This document shows, in pieces, positions 32,378 through 40,549 of a stretch of DNA of 48,315 bases. Every line of letters starts with the position of its first letter. The stretch's first letter is position 1. Origin of the DNA: a virus. The notes below the pieces were generated by a model, which had not been told where the DNA came from, searched no databases, and saw nothing but the letters and a program-made list of their open reading frames with translations. The stretch spans positions 1 through 48,315 of IMG/VR virus record IMGVR_UViG_3300025132_000062. One strand, given 5' to 3'. The translations under genes and the position numbers were made by a program.

Positions 32378-32779
32378 TTAGTATTCTTTTACAAGCTCTA
32401 AGATTATTGAATATGTGTCACCGCTTGAATGCCCTACTGTAGTAAATAAAATGTCTCCTGTTTTTCCAGAGCCTGCATTATTAGGAATACCAGTAAAATT
32501 GTCGTAGTATTCATCACCCGTGCTGTCTGCGGGCAAACCAGTTATCAATACATTGGCAGTAGCATCAAAAAGTAAATTGACACCCATACCACGACATGCC
32601 CAATAAATTCTTTGAATTGTTACACCAGTACAAGCAGCTCCACTTCCATTTGCTTGTAAACTAGAAACATCTACTTTGACAACATTACTTTCACCTGTAC
32701 CATCAGAGACATTAGTAAATTTCAAGACGGCCTTTTTTTGACCGTCCTGAATTATTTGTGATGTAACTGTGTCAGCCAT
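32378..32779 (-). CDS. Structural beta protein (133 aa)
   Basis: Gly/Asp/Thr-rich with beta strands: KKAVLKFTNVSDGTGESNVV, IYWACRGMGVNLLFDATANV and a C-terminal SGDTYSIILEL. Overlaps the next gene by 1 nt. Resembles small decoration or neck proteins; no firm family. Confidence 0.6.
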   Translation of the reverse strand: MADTVTSQIIQDGQKKAVLKFTNVSDGTGESNVVKVDVSSLQANGSGAACTGVTIQRIYWACRGMGVNLLFDATANVLITGLPADSTGDEYYDNFTGIPNNAGSGKTGDILFTTVGHSSGDTYSIILELVKEY

Positions 32780-33501
32780 TATCTTTCTACCAATACACTT
32801 ACATAGTCAACAACTAGACTCTTAGCTGCTGCCTCACCTGCTTGAACTGCAAGTGTGACTGTAAGCTCTTCATTGTTAGGTAGGTTGGTATTAACTACCC
32901 CTACTGGCTCTGCGTTATTGATAGCATAGAATACTTGACTAGAGTTAGGATCAATAAAAAATGATGCCGTTACAAAAGTATCGTTCACCATAGTGTGGAT
33001 GCCTGCACTCTCAGTTTCTGTAGAATCTTTTTCAACTACAAAGTCTAAATTAGTATCACCATCATCTTTAGTAAAGAAGATGCCATCTGAAACACCATCA
33101 ATAGCTGTTGTATCGGTTATTGCTAAACCGATTAAAGCATCAGATTGTGTAACATCACTTAATTTAAATCTGCATGAGAAAAATGCTCTTTTATTACCAT
33201 CTATTAAAAATGATTCACCTTTTAGCTGTAACTCTTCTGAGTCATTGTCTGCATCATTAGTAGTAACTATAAGTTGACCACCAGCTCCGCTTGTGATTTG
33301 AATTACTTCACCAGAATCACCACCACCATCTGTTGATGTGATAGTCCAATCACCAGATACATAGTTCATGAAATCATTAAAATACCCATAATACGTTTGA
33401 TCTGACGGATATGGTTGAAACATAGGTAAGTCCTTTTTGGACTTAGAGGAGACAGTATTACCTGCCCATAAAATTTGGTTTTGAAAATGTGGATTAGACA
33501 T
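32779..33501 (-). CDS. Structural protein, lectin-like jelly-roll (240 aa)
   Basis: Alternating beta strands with ESFLIDGNKRAFFSCRFKL, SDALIGLAITD, KDDGDTNLDFVVEKD and a closing SLVVDYVSVLVER suggest a concanavalin-like jelly roll, as in head-decoration or fibre-tip proteins. First gene of the unit downstream of the DUF1289 gene, with GGAG ribosome site 33505-33510. Role inferred. Confidence 0.6.
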   Translation of the reverse strand: MSNPHFQNQILWAGNTVSSKSKKDLPMFQPYPSDQTYYGYFNDFMNYVSGDWTITSTDGGGDSGEVIQITSGAGGQLIVTTNDADNDSEELQLKGESFLIDGNKRAFFSCRFKLSDVTQSDALIGLAITDTTAIDGVSDGIFFTKDDGDTNLDFVVEKDSTETESAGIHTMVNDTFVTASFFIDPNSSQVFYAINNAEPVGVVNTNLPNNEELTVTLAVQAGEAAAKSLVVDYVSVLVER

Positions 33502-33577
33502 AAGAACTCCTTTCTTTTTAAATGGAACGCTTCATGCGCCTCATTATGCTAATAACTAAATTTTATATTAGGCTTAA

Positions 33578-33976
33578 CTATATATCAACAGGTAAATCAT
33601 CTTTACCCTTTTCAAGCGATTTTACTGCTTTGTATAATTCTTGATAAGTATTTTTTATTTTTGGGTCTTTTCCACAAATATCTAATAAATCGGCACCAAT
33701 CATTTCTACTAAACATTTAGCAGAAAATATTTTTTTCTCAATCTCTTCTAGAGATTTTTTTCTTTCATCCATATTTTTTAAAAAGAATTTTTTAGATAAA
33801 GATAAGTTTATCAGTTTTTTTTCTAAAGATGTATAAGAGTGCCAATCTCTTATCTGTTTTTCCGATCTGCCACACCCCTTACATATGACATCTCCCCAAG
33901 TTGTGCTGCATCTACCAATACAAGGGCTGTCAGATAAGGATGTTGACTCTCCTATTATTTGACTCAAATTACTCAT
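33578..33976 (-). CDS. DUF1289 domain protein
   Basis: 132 aa. Residues 17-45 hold SPCIGRC, VICKGCGRSEKQI and RDW, the Cys-rich DUF1289 signature usual in proteobacterial proteins and rare in phages. The rest is a Lys/Leu-rich coiled coil. It has its own consensus promoter (34001-34029) directly after the capsid terminator, and a GGAG site 7 nt before the start. Possible zinc- or iron-binding regulator; function not known. Confidence 0.75.
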   Translation of the reverse strand: MSNLSQIIGESTSLSDSPCIGRCSTTWGDVICKGCGRSEKQIRDWHSYTSLEKKLINLSLSKKFFLKNMDERKKSLEEIEKKIFSAKCLVEMIGADLLDICGKDPKIKNTYQELYKAVKSLEKGKDDLPVDI

Positions 33977-34000
33977 GCATCTACTCCAAGTAACATCATG

Positions 34001-34029
34001 AATATACTATAAGTAAGTTTATGTGTCAA
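34001..34029 (-). promoter_or_regulatory. Consensus promoter after the capsid gene
   Basis: Minus strand TTGACA (34024-34029, perfect) and TATATT (34001-34006) with a 17-nt spacer. It starts just after the capsid terminator hairpin, so the DUF1289 gene and those beyond form a separate transcription unit. Confidence 0.7.
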
Positions 34030-34033
34030 AAAA

Positions 34034-34055
34034 AAAGGGCCCCTAAAGGCCCTTT
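34034..34055 (-). terminator. Rho-independent terminator of the capsid operon
   Basis: AAAGGGCC (34034-34041) pairs perfectly with GGCCCTTT (34048-34055) around 6 nt, and a run of A on its left gives a U-tract for leftward RNA. It lies 38 nt after the capsid stop. Confidence 0.85.
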
Positions 34056-34092
34056 GTAATACTGAGTTAAAAACTGTACTACGAGTTCTTAA

Positions 34093-35001
34093 TTAAGCTC
34101 CTTGAGAACCGTCAACACATCTCCAGTTAGAGAACCCAAATGAGTATCTCTCTCTAGCTTTGTATCTCATGTTTCCAGAATCGAAATCTCCTTCTAAAGA
34201 AGTTTGCATTGGAGATCTAACAAAATACTTAAATCCGTCAGGTACATCTGTTTTAAAGAAATATGCATCTGGATCATTTAAGTAATGATTAACCACATAT
34301 CCTTCTGGTAACATACCTTGGTTTACAACGGAGTTAATGTCGTTGTCAGAAGTTCCTACTCTTCCTGGTGAGCTTAATAGTCTATCAGCCACAAATTGAA
34401 GTTGTGGTGGAACTATTAATTTTACACCTTGGAGAGCAATATTAAGACCTCTATCATCTGTTTGAGTAGAGATTCTAATAAGTGCATCTTCTATTGAAGT
34501 TTCATTCAAATCGGCAAATGTTGATGCTCTATTAGCAGATACAGCACCACTTGAAAGTGGGTGTGAACTGTTAATTAGAGAAACTCCATCACCGCCAGGG
34601 AATGAACTTGAGAAAGCATTATTCAATACATTTGCTGCTTTAATTTGCTTAGTATTTGCCATACTTCTAGCTAAAGCCTTTGTATATCGAGAACCAAGCC
34701 TGTCATACAGATTGTCCTCAACAGCCTCTTCTGTTAAAGCGAATGCAAGTGCAACTGTTTCATGCTCGTATCTTGCAGTAAAGCCTTCGTTTGCGTTGTC
34801 GAATGAAACACCTTCACCCTCTGGTTTTACAGGGGCATTTCCGAAGCCAACAATCATTACTTCTTCTTCAAAAGCTCTGTCTGATGATTCTTCTTCATAG
34901 ATTTCTGCATGTTCGTTATCGTAACGTGCATATTCCATACCGAACAAGGCATTTAAGCCCGGCTCTAGTTCTTTTGCTAATTGTGCTCTATTAATTGCCA
35001 T
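34093..35001 (-). CDS. Major capsid protein (302 aa)
   Basis: LTEEAVEDNLYDRLGSRYTKAL (~90-112), QIKAANVLNNAFSSSFPGGDG, SHPLSSGA, the GLNIALQGVKLIVPPQLQFV strand (~185-204) and a basic C-terminal RYSFGFSNWRCVD are the layout of HK97-fold major head proteins of the Mu gpT-like kind. Size is normal. It is the last gene of the operon with portal, scaffold and co-chaperonin, and a strong terminator follows. Confidence 0.88.
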   Translation of the reverse strand: MAINRAQLAKELEPGLNALFGMEYARYDNEHAEIYEEESSDRAFEEEVMIVGFGNAPVKPEGEGVSFDNANEGFTARYEHETVALAFALTEEAVEDNLYDRLGSRYTKALARSMANTKQIKAANVLNNAFSSSFPGGDGVSLINSSHPLSSGAVSANRASTFADLNETSIEDALIRISTQTDDRGLNIALQGVKLIVPPQLQFVADRLLSSPGRVGTSDNDINSVVNQGMLPEGYVVNHYLNDPDAYFFKTDVPDGFKYFVRSPMQTSLEGDFDSGNMRYKARERYSFGFSNWRCVDGSQGA

Positions 35002-35014
35002 GATTATTTACTCC

Positions 35015-35587
35015 TTAAACACCAGCTGTGTTTTCATAAGCGTGTTCATTTATCTTTACGATAACATTTACATTAGCTGAACCAAGCTCGTCATTTTCAG
35101 AATCTTTTGACACACCAACTATTCTATAGTTAGCAGCAGCTGATCCTGATGAACTAGCAACTTCAGCTTTTGATTGACCGTTTAAAGTCGAACCGGCTGT
35201 ATACGCTATATCTACATTAGCACCAATATCTGTTCTAGCTAAAGAACCAGTACATTGTACTTCATATAGATTTAGAGGGTTATCCTCAACAAAGGCTACA
35301 ATATCTCCTGTTGCTGTTTGGGCAGCAGGGAAATGAGCAGAGAATTCTACTTCTTTGCTACTTGAATTTACGAATTTACATCCTCTGAAAATACCTAAAA
35401 TTTTTACGTCACCAGCGGCATCAGCTACGTCGATGAAACCACCAGTTAACAGTTTTACTGGATCTCCAGAAAATATTCCTTGAGTAGAACCTGATTCGAT
35501 ATTGTACTCGTGCACAGAACCACTCTGTCCACCACTACCAAGTGATCCAACCAGCTTAAACCCAAAAGGGGCATCTTGATTTGCCAT
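35015..35587 (-). CDS. Head decoration-like protein (190 aa)
   Basis: Gly/Ser-rich, beta-strand pattern: APFGFKLVGSLGSGGQSGSV, GDPVKLLTGGFIDVA, VKILGIFRGCKFV and NVIVKINEHAY. It directly precedes the capsid gene, where decoration or stabilising proteins are expected. No firm family. Confidence 0.65.
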   Translation of the reverse strand: MANQDAPFGFKLVGSLGSGGQSGSVHEYNIESGSTQGIFSGDPVKLLTGGFIDVADAAGDVKILGIFRGCKFVNSSSKEVEFSAHFPAAQTATGDIVAFVEDNPLNLYEVQCTGSLARTDIGANVDIAYTAGSTLNGQSKAEVASSSGSAAANYRIVGVSKDSENDELGSANVNVIVKINEHAYENTAGV

Positions 35588-35604
35588 AATAACTCCTTAA
35601 AAAA

Positions 35605-36090
35605 TTATTTTCTTTTACCGCCTCCAAATGTAACACTTGAAGTTCTCCTTGGAGACATTATTGGAGAACGAGCATCAGATTCTTTCATGAGGTCGTTATC
35701 TACCGCTTCTTGAGCAGAATCGGTTCTGCCTTGGTAGTATGCGTTACGTTCGTTTCTTGTTTCCTCTGGAATCTTAGCTAGTAATAAACCTCCTACACTT
35801 ACCACACCAGCGTGCTTACCGTCTTGTAAGGATGGTAAATCAAAATCTCCTATCTCTTCTGAGCGAACGAGTTCAAAACCCTCTCTCATCCTAGACATGA
35901 CATTTTTTTTATCATCTTCATTCAAAACTTCTGCTCTAATCCATCTATAGATATATCCTGGGGGATTAGGTGGAGTTTCTAACATACTTGGGGGTGCCCA
36001 AGGTTTGCGTGTTTCTTCTTTAACACGAGTTTCAGCAGAGCGGGACACTCTGTTATTGCTTACAAATTTCCCTTTATTATCTCTTTCCAT
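35605..36090 (-). CDS. Conserved virion-cluster protein (161 aa)
   Basis: NPPGYIYRWIRAEVLNEDDK, MREGFELVRSEEIGD, a HAGVVSVGGLLLAKIPEETR strand-helix (~100-115) and a basic tail. I recall this family between scaffold and capsid genes in many marine podovirus genomes with no known role. Gene order supports a head-assembly function. Confidence 0.65.
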   Translation of the reverse strand: MERDNKGKFVSNNRVSRSAETRVKEETRKPWAPPSMLETPPNPPGYIYRWIRAEVLNEDDKKNVMSRMREGFELVRSEEIGDFDLPSLQDGKHAGVVSVGGLLLAKIPEETRNERNAYYQGRTDSAQEAVDNDLMKESDARSPIMSPRRTSSVTFGGGKRK

Positions 36091-36095
36091 TTTGT

Positions 36096-37022
36096 TTACC
36101 TTCTAACATGTTTTGCGTACTCACTAAGAGGTACGTTAAGTTTTTTTGCCATAGCTACTTCCGATGGAGATAGCTTGACTTGTTTTTTTGAACCTTTTAC
36201 TTTTGTGTCCGCTCTGTTAGCAGATGCCACTCTTTGTTGTGGTTTTTGCTTCACATCAAATTTATGCGGAAACTCTTGTTTGATTCTATTATCTACCTCA
36301 GTATAATACTCATCTGACTTTGGGTCAAAGCCTTCTTCTTCAACCAATTTCCTATGAATATTAAAAGCGGCTAGTGTCATAGTCTCATCTTCACCAAACC
36401 AAGTGTTTTGATCTGCCCAACTTTGGGCTTTAGGATCTGGCTCTGATGGAGCAGTTTGATTGTTAGGTACATTTTGCTGATAGCCTTGAGGATTACCATA
36501 AACCACTTGTTGATTATTTTCTTGAAGTTGATCTTGGTACTCTACTTGGCTTTTGCTTTGTAGTATCTTACTTTCTTCTACTGCTATCTTAGCTAATATA
36601 TCTTGAGCTTTTGCAACTTTATCGTAATCAGAAACCTCATGAGCATTTTTCAAAGCTGCTTGAGCTTGTGCTCTTTGTGATTTTAATCTGTTTTCTGCTT
36701 CTGATAAATAAGACCTATCAAGAGAAGAGCTTCTTAATTTAAGCCCTCTATTTTCCTCTTGTAGTTGTTGTGCATAATTATATGCACTATCTTTAGCTCT
36801 TTCTTCCTCTCTTAACCGTCTAGTAAGATTGGATATACGTTTTTTAACTCTCTCTGAGTAATCACCAAGTTCACTATCACCTTGTGATTCCTCCTCTGAT
36901 TGAGCTTCGACAACCTCTGGTTCACCATCTTGAGAACTAGGGGCTGGTTCAGATACATCTTCCGAAGGGATTTCTACAACCTCCCCTTCTTCGATATTAT
37001 TTTCTATTTCTTCAGCACTCAT
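36096..37022 (-). CDS. Scaffold protein (308 aa)
   Basis: Very acidic first 50 residues, then coiled-coil helices (~55-170) rich in Arg/Glu/Gln and Ala, and a basic C-terminal end (KQVKLSPSEVAMAKKLN) that would touch the capsid shell. Composition and position between portal and capsid fit a P22-like scaffold. No protease domain seen. Confidence 0.75.
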   Translation of the reverse strand: MSAEEIENNIEEGEVVEIPSEDVSEPAPSSQDGEPEVVEAQSEEESQGDSELGDYSERVKKRISNLTRRLREEERAKDSAYNYAQQLQEENRGLKLRSSSLDRSYLSEAENRLKSQRAQAQAALKNAHEVSDYDKVAKAQDILAKIAVEESKILQSKSQVEYQDQLQENNQQVVYGNPQGYQQNVPNNQTAPSEPDPKAQSWADQNTWFGEDETMTLAAFNIHRKLVEEEGFDPKSDEYYTEVDNRIKQEFPHKFDVKQKPQQRVASANRADTKVKGSKKQVKLSPSEVAMAKKLNVPLSEYAKHVRR

Positions 37023-37030
37023 TTTTACTC

Positions 37031-37516
37031 CTATACTGCAACGATGTCAGTAGGGTCGTGTATTGTTGCTATAACTTCATCATCATTTATGATTCTACAT
37101 TCTGCATCATCACCAAGTTTGAATCTAGCACCAGCATAACGGCCTATCAACACCCATTGTTTTTCACTACACCATTTCTCTCCAGAAAATCTTTTGTCTT
37201 TATAACATAACGGTCCCATTTTTACTACATATGCACATACGGTCGCTAATGTTTCTCTATCTACAGCAGACTGTAACAAGTGTATGCCACCTTTAGACAC
37301 ACCTAAGCCAGCAAAAGGTAATATTAGCATACGCCAACCAGTAGGTTGTGGCATTCTCTCTATTACACTTTTATCTAATAAACTTGGATCTAGGACTCTT
37401 GATTGTTCGGGTACATATGCTTGGTCAAGCTCTTCCCCTGTTTTTTCGTTTTCGACTTCTATTTGTTTTGCAACGTGATTAGGTACTATTACCTTGTTGT
37501 TCGTCTTCTTGGTCAT
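37031..37516 (-). CDS. GroES-like co-chaperonin
   Basis: 161 aa. RMPQPTGWRMLILPFAGLG (~54-72) opens the GroES beta-barrel, SKGGIHLLQ follows where the mobile loop would be, VVKMGPLCYKD and GEKWCSEKQWVLIGRYAG continue the barrel, and ECRIINDDEVIATIHDPTDI closes it. The N-terminal 50 residues are an extra charged extension. It would cap host GroEL so the phage capsid protein can fold. Overlaps its neighbour by 38 nt. Confidence 0.78.
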   Translation of the reverse strand: MTKKTNNKVIVPNHVAKQIEVENEKTGEELDQAYVPEQSRVLDPSLLDKSVIERMPQPTGWRMLILPFAGLGVSKGGIHLLQSAVDRETLATVCAYVVKMGPLCYKDKRFSGEKWCSEKQWVLIGRYAGARFKLGDDAECRIINDDEVIATIHDPTDIVAV

Positions 37517-37700
37517 CTTGTATTACTCTTCCCAGCAGTTCTCTAAGTTCCATCTCTACGTCAACCAGAGAACTGTAACGTCCACGCAGATATTCATATT
37601 GCGCCATGTCTTTGACACCCGCAAGTAACGTATCTTTCACGTCTTCTTTTCTCTCTCGAATATGTTTGGTCAGTTTATCCCTAACCCAGATTACGGACAT
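37479..37700 (-). CDS. Small helical protein (73 aa)
   Basis: All-helical: VRDKLTKHIRERKEDVKDTLLAG then MAQYEYLRGRYSSLVDVEMELRELL. Its 3' end overlaps the co-chaperonin start by 38 nt. Similar short helical genes sit beside portals in related phages (recall). Function unknown. Confidence 0.6.
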   Translation of the reverse strand: MSVIWVRDKLTKHIRERKEDVKDTLLAGVKDMAQYEYLRGRYSSLVDVEMELRELLGRVIQDDQEDEQQGNST

Positions 37701-37879
37701 TAATAAATACCAGAGAACTTAGTACCGTATTCTGCGATACCAACTCCTTTTGATTTACCTTTACCCATACCTGGCTTTGGATTTACATCAGCAACAAAAC
37801 TCTCTTTTTTTGAATAAGAAAGATTACCCTTATTAGAGTAGCCTTGTTTATTATTTAAAATTTTCTGTTCTTTAGCCAT
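37700..37879 (-). CDS. Tiny Gly/Lys-rich protein (59 aa)
   Basis: Starts at 37879 and ends on the next gene's ATG (TAATG). KQGYSNKGNL and KPGMGKGKSKGVGIAEYG are Gly/Lys-rich, probably disordered. It fills the space between portal and the 73-aa gene. No family. Confidence 0.6.
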   Translation of the reverse strand: MAKEQKILNNKQGYSNKGNLSYSKKESFVADVNPKPGMGKGKSKGVGIAEYGTKFSGIY

Positions 37880-37895
37880 TTTTTAAATTATTACA

Positions 37896-40367
37896 CTATT
37901 TGTTGTATTTGTTAAGTAAATCTTGGATTTTTAATTGTTTCTGTTGATCTAGTCTTACCCTAGCTGTATCGTCTTTCATCTCAGCAATATCCTCTTGTGT
38001 AGCTATTCTTTCTCTGTCAATTTTGTCTTGTCGCGCCGCTTCTTCTATTTTTCTTTTTTGATCTGCTGCAAATTGTTGTTGCTCTTGTGCAAGTTCTTGA
38101 CCTTTAAGAGCTATTTCTTGTCTCTTCAAAGTAATCAAAGGATCTTCATCACTAGGTGCTGATATTTTTTGGCTGTACTCTGCTACTAACTCTGCAAGTA
38201 TTGGGGAAGAAAATTGTGCTACAAGTTCATCACTTTGTATTTTTAAGAGATTAGCATCTTCTGGACTTGCTTGTTGCATTTGTTGATTTATTTGATCGTA
38301 TTGATTTTTAACCTCTGGTGGCATTTGTTCTATTGCTAAATTATCTGCTTTCATTTGTAAATGTTGCATTATATGTGCATGTATTGTTGCTTGTACTTGT
38401 GCATTTGATTGAACTGGTGGTGTGTTGAATAAACTCATATGTATAGCTATATGCGCATCATGATTCTGTTGTGGAAATGCTGTTTGAGGCATACCCATCA
38501 TTAACCCATTATTTTCCATACCAGCTTCCATGGGTTGAGGGTCAGTAGGTGGAGGTGGTATTAAGAGTTGTTCAATATTATCTACACCTATAGCAGCATA
38601 CATTCTTCTATAAGATTCATATACACCATTAGGACCATGTATATCTGGATTTGATTGCACTAATGCCATCATCTCTTGTGCCATAGCTATTCTTTGCGAA
38701 GTGCTAAATATATCTGGGTTAGATACAGGGAACACATCCACTCTATCATCAAAATCACTCGCTTTTACATTTTTAGAACCCTTTGCAGTAGCATAAGGAT
38801 AATCTTGTGGTAAATATTCTTGAAAAACTCTTGATAGGATTGCAAATTCTTTTTTTTGTGAATTGTGTAATCTTTTATGTATTGCAGAAAGAACTTTTGT
38901 TGATCTTTCTAACAATGCCATAGTGGTACCAACTGGAGCTTGTGAATTTCCTTGACCAGTATTTATTTCCGCAATAGAGGCAAATGTTTTACCCGAATCT
39001 ACCAATATTCCTAACAAATTAAGTAGTGTACCACTTGGCTCTTTAAAGGGTAGGGGTTGTATAGATTCTCGTAATGAACCTCCGGGGGCATCCACATCTC
39101 TGAATTCTCCAGGCTGAATAGGGGTGTCTTCATCCCTAATTCTAATACCTCTTGTCTTAAAACCAGCAGGAAGGTTAGACAGGGTACCTGCATCAATCAA
39201 CTGCCTCATAATAGAAGTGGATGCCTTTGATAAGCCACCTATCATATGAGTTAGTCCAAAACCATAAAAACCTAAACCTGGGAGAAATTTAAAATGCACG
39301 AAATACTCTATTTTTTTTCTTAGAGGATCATCTTCATTGTAGTTTCTTCTGATTGATAATATATTGTTAGAATTAGAGTCTATTGTGACAATGTAGGGTA
39401 ATTTAACACCAGTACTCTCTCCCTCAACATCAGAGTCTTCAAAACCATCTAGATCTAAATTACAATGTATTTCATACAATACTGCAACTTCACTATCATC
39501 ATTTCTAGATTCTATACCAGTTAATTTTTCTATTTCATCTTCGACATTACCATACTGTGATTCGTTTCCATACTGAACATCTACTTTTCGATAAAATCCC
39601 ATAGCTTGTAATTTTCTAACTTCATTTTCTGGCATTTTAATTACATGTGTAATACGGTTGCAAGAGTCTAGATCAGTTGTGTAATATGGAACTATCAAAT
39701 CCTCTGGAGCTACAAACTTAGATACTGCTCTGCCTAAAGTCTCATCATAATAAATTTTTTTGAACGCTGAACCTGCAAGAGGCAGATAAAATAAAAGTTG
39801 ATCTAACTCGTGGTCATATTCTTGCATCTCATGAACTATTTGATAATTCATAAATTCAGATACTCTTTGAGCTTGTGTTTCTAACTCTGGACTATAGTCT
39901 CCAACTATTTGTGTTTTTACTGGACCGTTAGCTGGTAACAATTCTTTATATGCTTGTGCTTGAAAGCTAGTTACTGCTTCTCCGAGCAAGGGGTGTATAA
40001 CACCAGATGCTCCCTCAAAAGGCTCTGACCTATCTTCATCAAACTTCATACCTAGATATTTCAAGCCATCTGTATAAGTTTTTTCCCAATCTTTACGAGA
40101 TGATTTGTCTTTTTCTATAGACGCAACTAAATCATTTGCAATATTTAATAATTCATCTTCCTCTACACTTTCAGCCAGATTGCCGTCAAAACTATCATCT
40201 ATTACTTCTTCTTCTTCACCAAGGACTGCACTTCCGTCTTCTAGCAGAGTAAAACCATCTGGGGATGGCTCATTTTCAATGTTAATTATTTCATCAAACT
40301 GTTTTTCATTGTCAGTTTTAGGTTGATTTGGATTTACCTCTATAGGTTCTTGTCTTTCTATTGCCAT
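37896..40367 (-). CDS. Portal protein, P22-like
   Basis: 823 aa. Acidic N terminus, then RSEPFEGASGVIHPLLGEAV (~115-134), AQAYKELLPANGPVKTQIVGD, a LPLAGSAFKKIYYDE crown-stem segment and APEDLIVPYYTTDLDSCNRITHVIK follow the P22-family portal order. RRNYNEDDPLRKK, LPGLGFYGFGL and a Gln-rich C-terminal helical barrel complete it. It forms the dodecameric DNA gate and motor docking site for terminase. Size fits the large portals of this group. Confidence 0.85.
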   Translation of the reverse strand: MAIERQEPIEVNPNQPKTDNEKQFDEIINIENEPSPDGFTLLEDGSAVLGEEEEVIDDSFDGNLAESVEEDELLNIANDLVASIEKDKSSRKDWEKTYTDGLKYLGMKFDEDRSEPFEGASGVIHPLLGEAVTSFQAQAYKELLPANGPVKTQIVGDYSPELETQAQRVSEFMNYQIVHEMQEYDHELDQLLFYLPLAGSAFKKIYYDETLGRAVSKFVAPEDLIVPYYTTDLDSCNRITHVIKMPENEVRKLQAMGFYRKVDVQYGNESQYGNVEDEIEKLTGIESRNDDSEVAVLYEIHCNLDLDGFEDSDVEGESTGVKLPYIVTIDSNSNNILSIRRNYNEDDPLRKKIEYFVHFKFLPGLGFYGFGLTHMIGGLSKASTSIMRQLIDAGTLSNLPAGFKTRGIRIRDEDTPIQPGEFRDVDAPGGSLRESIQPLPFKEPSGTLLNLLGILVDSGKTFASIAEINTGQGNSQAPVGTTMALLERSTKVLSAIHKRLHNSQKKEFAILSRVFQEYLPQDYPYATAKGSKNVKASDFDDRVDVFPVSNPDIFSTSQRIAMAQEMMALVQSNPDIHGPNGVYESYRRMYAAIGVDNIEQLLIPPPPTDPQPMEAGMENNGLMMGMPQTAFPQQNHDAHIAIHMSLFNTPPVQSNAQVQATIHAHIMQHLQMKADNLAIEQMPPEVKNQYDQINQQMQQASPEDANLLKIQSDELVAQFSSPILAELVAEYSQKISAPSDEDPLITLKRQEIALKGQELAQEQQQFAADQKRKIEEAARQDKIDRERIATQEDIAEMKDDTARVRLDQQKQLKIQDLLNKYNK

Positions 40368-40368
40368 T

Positions 40369-40548
40369 TTAGTGTATCGTCTCGTTAGTGTTAATCTCTA
40401 AATTAGCTAAAGGAAACATCTCTCCAACTAATTTTAAATTTAAATCTTTTGCTTGTCGATCAGCAGATTCCAAACTATCTGCCATAATTACGGGACCTTC
40501 AACATAGTTACCATCTTTCTCATATTCGGTCATGTAAAATTGAATCAT
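40369..40548 (-). CDS. Small hypothetical protein (59 aa)
   Basis: The start at 40548 is preferred to the longer frame to 40599, which would lie inside terL; it falls 1 nt after the terL stop, with GAGGAT somewhat distant. A beta-helix pattern (MIQFYMTEYEKDGNYVEGP) and an acidic end. Lies between terL and portal. Function unknown. Confidence 0.55.
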   Translation of the reverse strand: MIQFYMTEYEKDGNYVEGPVIMADSLESADRQAKDLNLKLVGEMFPLANLEINTNETIH

Positions 40549-40549
40549 T

